This document shows, in pieces, positions 5,776-9,018 of a stretch of DNA of 9,018 nt. Below the pieces are notes generated by a model, which was not told the DNA's origin, did not search any database, and worked only from the letters and a program-made list of their open reading frames with translations. The stretch is taken from assembly GCA_030037185.1 (NCBI GenBank), contig JASHRR010000985.1, forward strand, positions 1 through 9,018, in the 5' to 3' direction. Positions within the stretch are counted from its first letter, which is position 1. Every line of letters starts with the position of its first letter. Source of the stretch: Xanthobacteraceae bacterium. GTDB lineage: Bacteria; Pseudomonadota; Alphaproteobacteria; Rhizobiales; Xanthobacteraceae. The translations under genes and the position numbers were made by a program.

Positions 5776-8067
5776 ATGGCCAACGCCGCAGCGCCTGCGC
5801 CCCAAGCCAATATGGGCGAACCCGCCATCAGGCTCGACGCGCGCCTGAAGGTCACCGGCGACGCCCGCTACCCTTCCGACGTACCGGTCGGCAATCCAGC
5901 CTATGCGTATTTGGTGACGAGCACGATCGCGCGAGGTCGCATCGAGCGATTGGCCCTCGGCGCCGCGTTTGCCGTGCCGGGCGTCCTCGACATCCTGACG
6001 CAAGACAATACGAGCGAACTCAAAAACATTGGGTTCGGCGCGGGTCGCGGCGGAGTTTCGACTTCGATCCAACAGCTCGGTCCCGAGATCGCTCATGCCG
6101 GTCAGATCGTCGCTGTTGTGATAGCCGATACGTTCGAGGCCGCGCGCGAGGCGGCCAGCAAAGTCGGGGTGACGTACGCGGCCGAGCCGCCCAGCGCGAC
6201 CTTCGGGGCGCCGCGCCTGACGGAAGACGACGCCACCAAAGTTTCGAAAATGTATAGCAAGCTGCCGAGTGTCGGTGACGTCGAAGGCGCACTCGATGGC
6301 GCCGAAGTGACGATCGATGTCGAATACGCCACGCCGACGCAGCATCACAACCCAATCGAGCTGTTCACAACCACGTGCTCCTGGATGGATGATAGGCTTA
6401 CGATCCGTGAACCGAGCCAATTTGTTTACGGATTGAAGAACTACGTCGCTCGACGGCTTGTTACGGATCCTGACAAGGTGGAAGTCATCAGCCCCTTTGT
6501 GGGTGGGGCGTTCGGTTCAAAAAGCTCGATGACGCCGCGTACTGCACTGGTCGCTCTCGCGGCGAAGCGCCTCAACCGCCCAGTCAAGCTCGTCGCCACG
6601 CGCAGCCAGGGCTTTACGATTTCCACCTATCGGGCCGAAACGCGGCACCACGTCAGGCTGGGCGCTCGTCGCGATGGCAAGCTCGTTGGCTACGCGCACG
6701 AGGGCTGGGAGATCAGTTCCCGCCCAGATCCCTATGTTGTTGCCGGGGTCGCAGAGACTGCGCATCTTTACGCGTTCGGTGCGGTAAAGACCAAGGTCAA
6801 CGTCGTGCATGCAGACCGCAGTACGCCAGGCTTCATGCGGTCACCTCCGATGGTTCCCTATATGTATGCGCTGGAGACCGCCATTGACGAGCTTGCCGTC
6901 AAGCTCGGGATGGATCCGATCGCGCTACGGCGCGTCAACGACACAATGACGGAGCCGATCGAAGGTAAGCCGTTCTCGAGCCGGTCACTGATGAAGTGCT
7001 ACGACGAGGCTGCTGAGAGCTTCGGCTGGATGCGGCGTAATCCGCAGCCGGGATCGATGCGCGAGAATGATTGGCTGATCGGCTGGGGCTGCGCGAGCGC
7101 ACTTTATCCGACCCACATCGCGCCGGCGGCGGTGCGGGTGCGGTTGTCACTGGCTGGGAATGCGAGGATCCAAACTGCGGCCCACGATCTTGGGACCGGC
7201 GCCTACACGGTGATCGGACAGATGGCGGCCGAGCGTCTCGGCGTGCCGCTTAGCTCCGTTGCGGTCGAGCTTGGCGATTCACGCTTGCCGGTAGGACCGG
7301 TGGCGGGCGGCTCCAACACCACTGCAAGCGCTTGTTCGGCCGTCATGAAGGCCTGCGACGCGATCCGCCGTAAGCTTTTTTACAGTGCGGCGACCGCCGA
7401 AGAGAGCGTGTTGGCAGGGCGCGATCCCGCGCAACTAACGCTTCGGAACAGCCAGCTCGTGGCGCACGACGGTGCTGTGGAGGACCTGGAGGAAACGTTC
7501 CGCCGTCTCGGAACGAGCGTTATTGAGGAATATGCCGAGTTCAATCCCCACGGCGCTCCACCAGACGCGGTCAAAAACCTGTATGCAGGTAACGTGACAT
7601 TCGTCGGCGGTCCTGAGGGCGAAAAGATGATGTATGCCATGGGGGCGGAGTTCGTCGAAGTGCGGATCCACGCATTGACGCGGGAAATTCGCCTACCGCG
7701 CATTGTCGGGGCCTTTGCGGCCGGTCGCCTGATGAACACGCGCACGGCCCACAGCCAATTGATGGGCGGGATGATTTGGGGAATTGGATCGGCGCTGCAC
7801 GAAGCGACCGAGATTGACCCGCGTTTCGCCCGCTACGTGAACGACAACCTTGCCGATTACAGCATTCCGGTGAATGCCGACACGCCTTCGGTCAAGGTCA
7901 TTCTGGTGTCGGAGGAAGATCACGACGTGAACCCGGCCGGCGTCAAGGGTCTCGGCGAGCTTGCGAACGTCGGAACGGCCGCGGCTATTTCGAATGCCGT
8001 CTATCACGCAACCGGCATCCGTGTTCGCAAATTGCCTATCCGGATCGAGGATGTGCTGGAGGGATGA
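5776..8067 (+). CDS. paoC: Periplasmic aldehyde oxidoreductase, molybdenum-binding catalytic subunit (PaoC/YagR-like)
   Basis: This is the large subunit (763 residues; E. coli PaoC is about 730) that carries molybdopterin cytosine dinucleotide and oxidises aldehydes to carboxylic acids using water. The N-terminal domain begins RLDARLKVTGDARYPSD (19-35), the usual entry motif. Then come QHHNPIE (189-195), FVGGAFGSK (241-249, the FGG.FG.K cofactor motif), TPGFMRSPPMVPYMYALE (350-367), AHDLGTGAYTVIGQMAAERL (469-488) and GGSNTT (511-516). The catalytic glutamate is Glu728 in GVKGLGELANVGTAAAISNA (722-741). No stop or frameshift interrupts it. It has no signal peptide and should leave the cytoplasm assembled with the Tat-bearing small subunit. 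One oddity is RSPPM where many relatives have RAPGE or, in the closest ones I recall, RSPPE. Aromatic aldehydes are the likely substrates by analogy with PaoABC, but the substrate is not readable from sequence. No PaoD/XdhC-like cofactor chaperone follows within the window. Confidence 0.93.
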   Translation: MANAAAPAPQANMGEPAIRLDARLKVTGDARYPSDVPVGNPAYAYLVTSTIARGRIERLALGAAFAVPGVLDILTQDNTSELKNIGFGAGRGGVSTSIQQLGPEIAHAGQIVAVVIADTFEAAREAASKVGVTYAAEPPSATFGAPRLTEDDATKVSKMYSKLPSVGDVEGALDGAEVTIDVEYATPTQHHNPIELFTTTCSWMDDRLTIREPSQFVYGLKNYVARRLVTDPDKVEVISPFVGGAFGSKSSMTPRTALVALAAKRLNRPVKLVATRSQGFTISTYRAETRHHVRLGARRDGKLVGYAHEGWEISSRPDPYVVAGVAETAHLYAFGAVKTKVNVVHADRSTPGFMRSPPMVPYMYALETAIDELAVKLGMDPIALRRVNDTMTEPIEGKPFSSRSLMKCYDEAAESFGWMRRNPQPGSMRENDWLIGWGCASALYPTHIAPAAVRVRLSLAGNARIQTAAHDLGTGAYTVIGQMAAERLGVPLSSVAVELGDSRLPVGPVAGGSNTTASACSAVMKACDAIRRKLFYSAATAEESVLAGRDPAQLTLRNSQLVAHDGAVEDLEETFRRLGTSVIEEYAEFNPHGAPPDAVKNLYAGNVTFVGGPEGEKMMYAMGAEFVEVRIHALTREIRLPRIVGAFAAGRLMNTRTAHSQLMGGMIWGIGSALHEATEIDPRFARYVNDNLADYSIPVNADTPSVKVILVSEEDHDVNPAGVKGLGELANVGTAAAISNAVYHATGIRVRKLPIRIEDVLEG

Positions 8068-8102
8068 CCGTAGGTGCGCTCGTGACTTCGGGCAACGACA
8101 CG

Positions 8103-8110
8103 AAAGGAGG
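8103..8110 (+). promoter_or_regulatory. Strong ribosome binding site for dps
   Basis: AAAGGAGG, a near-perfect anti-16S match, lies 6 bases before the ATG at 8117. It fixes the dps start, although the same frame is open back to 7961 inside the preceding gene. It is the strongest such site in the window and suggests high translation. Confidence 0.75.
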
Positions 8111-8116
8111 CAAAAA

Positions 8117-8641
8117 ATGCAAGTTCGAGCTCGAGATGTGAAAGCAGGGCCGGCTCCGCTCCACACGCCAAGCGATCTGAAGCCGGATGCCGTGCGGGCC
8201 CTTTCGGGCGCGCTGAATATCCTGCTTGCCGATATGTTCGCTCTGTATCTGAAGACGAAGAACTTTCATTGGCACATGTCTGGACCGCATTTTCGCGATT
8301 ATCATCTTCTGCTGGACGAGCAAGGCGATCAGATCTTCGCCACCACCGATCAGATAGCCGAACGCGTTCGCAAGATAGGCGGCACGACCTTGCACTCGAT
8401 TGGCCACATCGGCCGCTCGCAACGCGTCACGGACAACGATGCGGATTTTGTTACGCCGATGGATATGCTTGCCGGATTGCGCGACGACAACAAGCAGCTG
8501 GCGGCACACTTGCGCGAGACGCATCGCCTTTGCGATGAGCAAGACGATGTTGCGACCGCGAGCTTGTTGGAAGTCTGGATCGATGAGGCTGAGCGGCGCA
8601 CTTGGTTCTTATTCGAGGCGACGCGGCGAGCTGAGTCCTAA
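8117..8641 (+). CDS. dps: Dps family DNA-binding/ferritin-like protein
   Basis: This is a 174-residue Dps (starvation ferritin). The family forms a 12-subunit shell that oxidises Fe(II) with H2O2 and stores the iron, protecting DNA and proteins from hydroxyl radicals; some members also bind DNA. The ferroxidase residues are all present: His51 (NFHWH), His63 (RDYH), Asp67 (LLLDE), Asp78 and Glu82 (TTDQIAER). They fall at the same residue numbers as in E. coli Dps by my count. The N-terminal tail (residues 1-20) holds several Arg/Lys (VRARDVK), which could contact DNA. The helical four-helix bundle continues through LHSIGHIGR and LLEVWIDEAERRTWFLFEA. The start is set by the strong ribosome binding site. 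The gene begins 49 bases after the molybdenum subunit and ends 33 bases before a dioxygenase gene, all on one strand, so shared transcription is likely. A role in removing H2O2 made by the oxidoreductase is my inference. Confidence 0.93.
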   Translation: MQVRARDVKAGPAPLHTPSDLKPDAVRALSGALNILLADMFALYLKTKNFHWHMSGPHFRDYHLLLDEQGDQIFATTDQIAERVRKIGGTTLHSIGHIGRSQRVTDNDADFVTPMDMLAGLRDDNKQLAAHLRETHRLCDEQDDVATASLLEVWIDEAERRTWFLFEATRRAES

Positions 8642-8674
8642 ACCGGGAGCAGTAGCCAAGTAGGAAATAAAGCT

Positions 8675-9018
8675 ATGGATGAACTCACGTCAGCGAGAGA
8701 AGCACGGATTGCCGATGCGCTGACTGAAAAAGTACTTCAGGCGTATTCCGGGATCGACAATGTCCGCCTGCGGGACATCGTAGCGTGTCTCATACGGCAT
8801 CTACACGCATTCGTGAGGGAGGCGAAGCCAACCGACAAGGAGTTCGAAATCGGCTGGACCTTGATGGCGGAGATGGCGAAGTTCACCGGCGATGAGCGCA
8901 ACGAGTTCCTTCTGTTCTGCGACGTAACCGGGGTTAGTCAACTCATTGAAACGATTGACCATGTGAGGCCGCAATCGGCTGTGGGATTTGCTCTTGTCGG
9001 GCCTTTCTACCGGGCCAA
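8675..9018 (+). CDS. Intradiol ring-cleavage dioxygenase (catechol/hydroxyquinol 1,2-dioxygenase type), N-terminal part
   Basis: The frame starts at the ATG at 8675, preceded by AGGA at 8662-8665, and runs off the window with 114 residues visible. The N-terminal half matches the helical dimerisation domain of intradiol dioxygenases: RLRDIVACLIRHLHAFVREA (about 31-50), EFEIGWTLMAEMAKFTGDER (57-76), NEFLLFCDVTGVSQLIETID (77-96), and LVGPFYRA at the very end, the family's LGPFY segment that opens the catalytic domain. Such enzymes use non-haem Fe(III) to split catechol-type rings between the two hydroxyls, feeding the beta-ketoadipate or hydroxyquinol pathway. The iron ligands (two Tyr, two His) lie beyond the window, so activity and substrate cannot be judged. 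The N-terminal domain looks closest to hydroxyquinol 1,2-dioxygenases from memory. Its position 33 bases after dps on the same strand suggests that the cluster continues into aromatic breakdown genes. Confidence 0.85.
   Translation, partial: MDELTSAREARIADALTEKVLQAYSGIDNVRLRDIVACLIRHLHAFVREAKPTDKEFEIGWTLMAEMAKFTGDERNEFLLFCDVTGVSQLIETIDHVRPQSAVGFALVGPFYRA

Noticed and set aside
5494..6420. 308-codon minus-strand open frame
   Set aside because: It lies antisense to the clear paoB/paoC coding sequence. Long antisense frames are expected with this codon bias.
7961..8116. N-terminal extension of dps into the end of paoC
   Set aside because: A strong ribosome binding site at 8103-8110 and the family's usual N-terminus place the start at 8117.
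1..9018. tRNA, rRNA, CRISPR array, riboswitch or strong terminator
   Set aside because: On reading both strands I saw no cloverleaf, no regularly spaced repeats and no GC-rich hairpin followed by a T-run.

Overview
The window looks like a chromosomal accessory region of a high-GC proteobacterium. The protein relationships I recognise from memory (the WFGDS-type secreted hypothetical, the small 'QRRALALLA...TE' regulator-like protein, IS5-type remnants) point to Alphaproteobacteria, most likely Hyphomicrobiales of the Bradyrhizobium type. I cannot run a search to confirm this, and Burkholderiales remain possible.

Layout. (1) 1-477: the 3' end of a conserved hypothetical protein whose start lies outside the window. 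(2) About 480-2700: a gene graveyard. A serine recombinase (invertase/resolvase) remnant (+, about 634-906) runs straight into an IS5-family transposase remnant (-, about 905-1183). Further on is a frameshifted short-chain dehydrogenase remnant (+, about 1643-1925), followed by about 850 bp in which I recognise no gene. (3) 2776-3321: an apparently intact ProQ/FinO-family RNA-binding protein, isolated inside this decayed stretch. (4) About 3475-3756: a small, probably damaged regulator-like hypothetical, then about 360 bp without a gene. (5) 4119-9018: a tight forward-strand cluster. It holds a three-subunit periplasmic molybdenum aldehyde oxidoreductase of the PaoABC (YagTSR) type, a Dps ferritin-like protein, and the N-terminal part of an intradiol ring-cleavage dioxygenase cut by the window end.

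How the genes may work together. PaoA carries a twin-arginine signal and two [2Fe-2S] clusters, PaoB carries FAD and an extra [4Fe-4S] cluster, and PaoC carries the molybdenum cofactor and the catalytic glutamate. Together they should oxidise (probably aromatic) aldehydes to acids in the periplasm. Enzymes of this type can pass electrons to oxygen and make H2O2. A Dps 49 bp downstream, which consumes H2O2 while oxidising Fe(II), is therefore a sensible partner. The intradiol dioxygenase 33 bp after dps suggests that the locus serves aromatic compound breakdown. The pairing is inferred from spacing and strand, not demonstrated. No tRNA, rRNA, CRISPR array or convincing terminator was seen.
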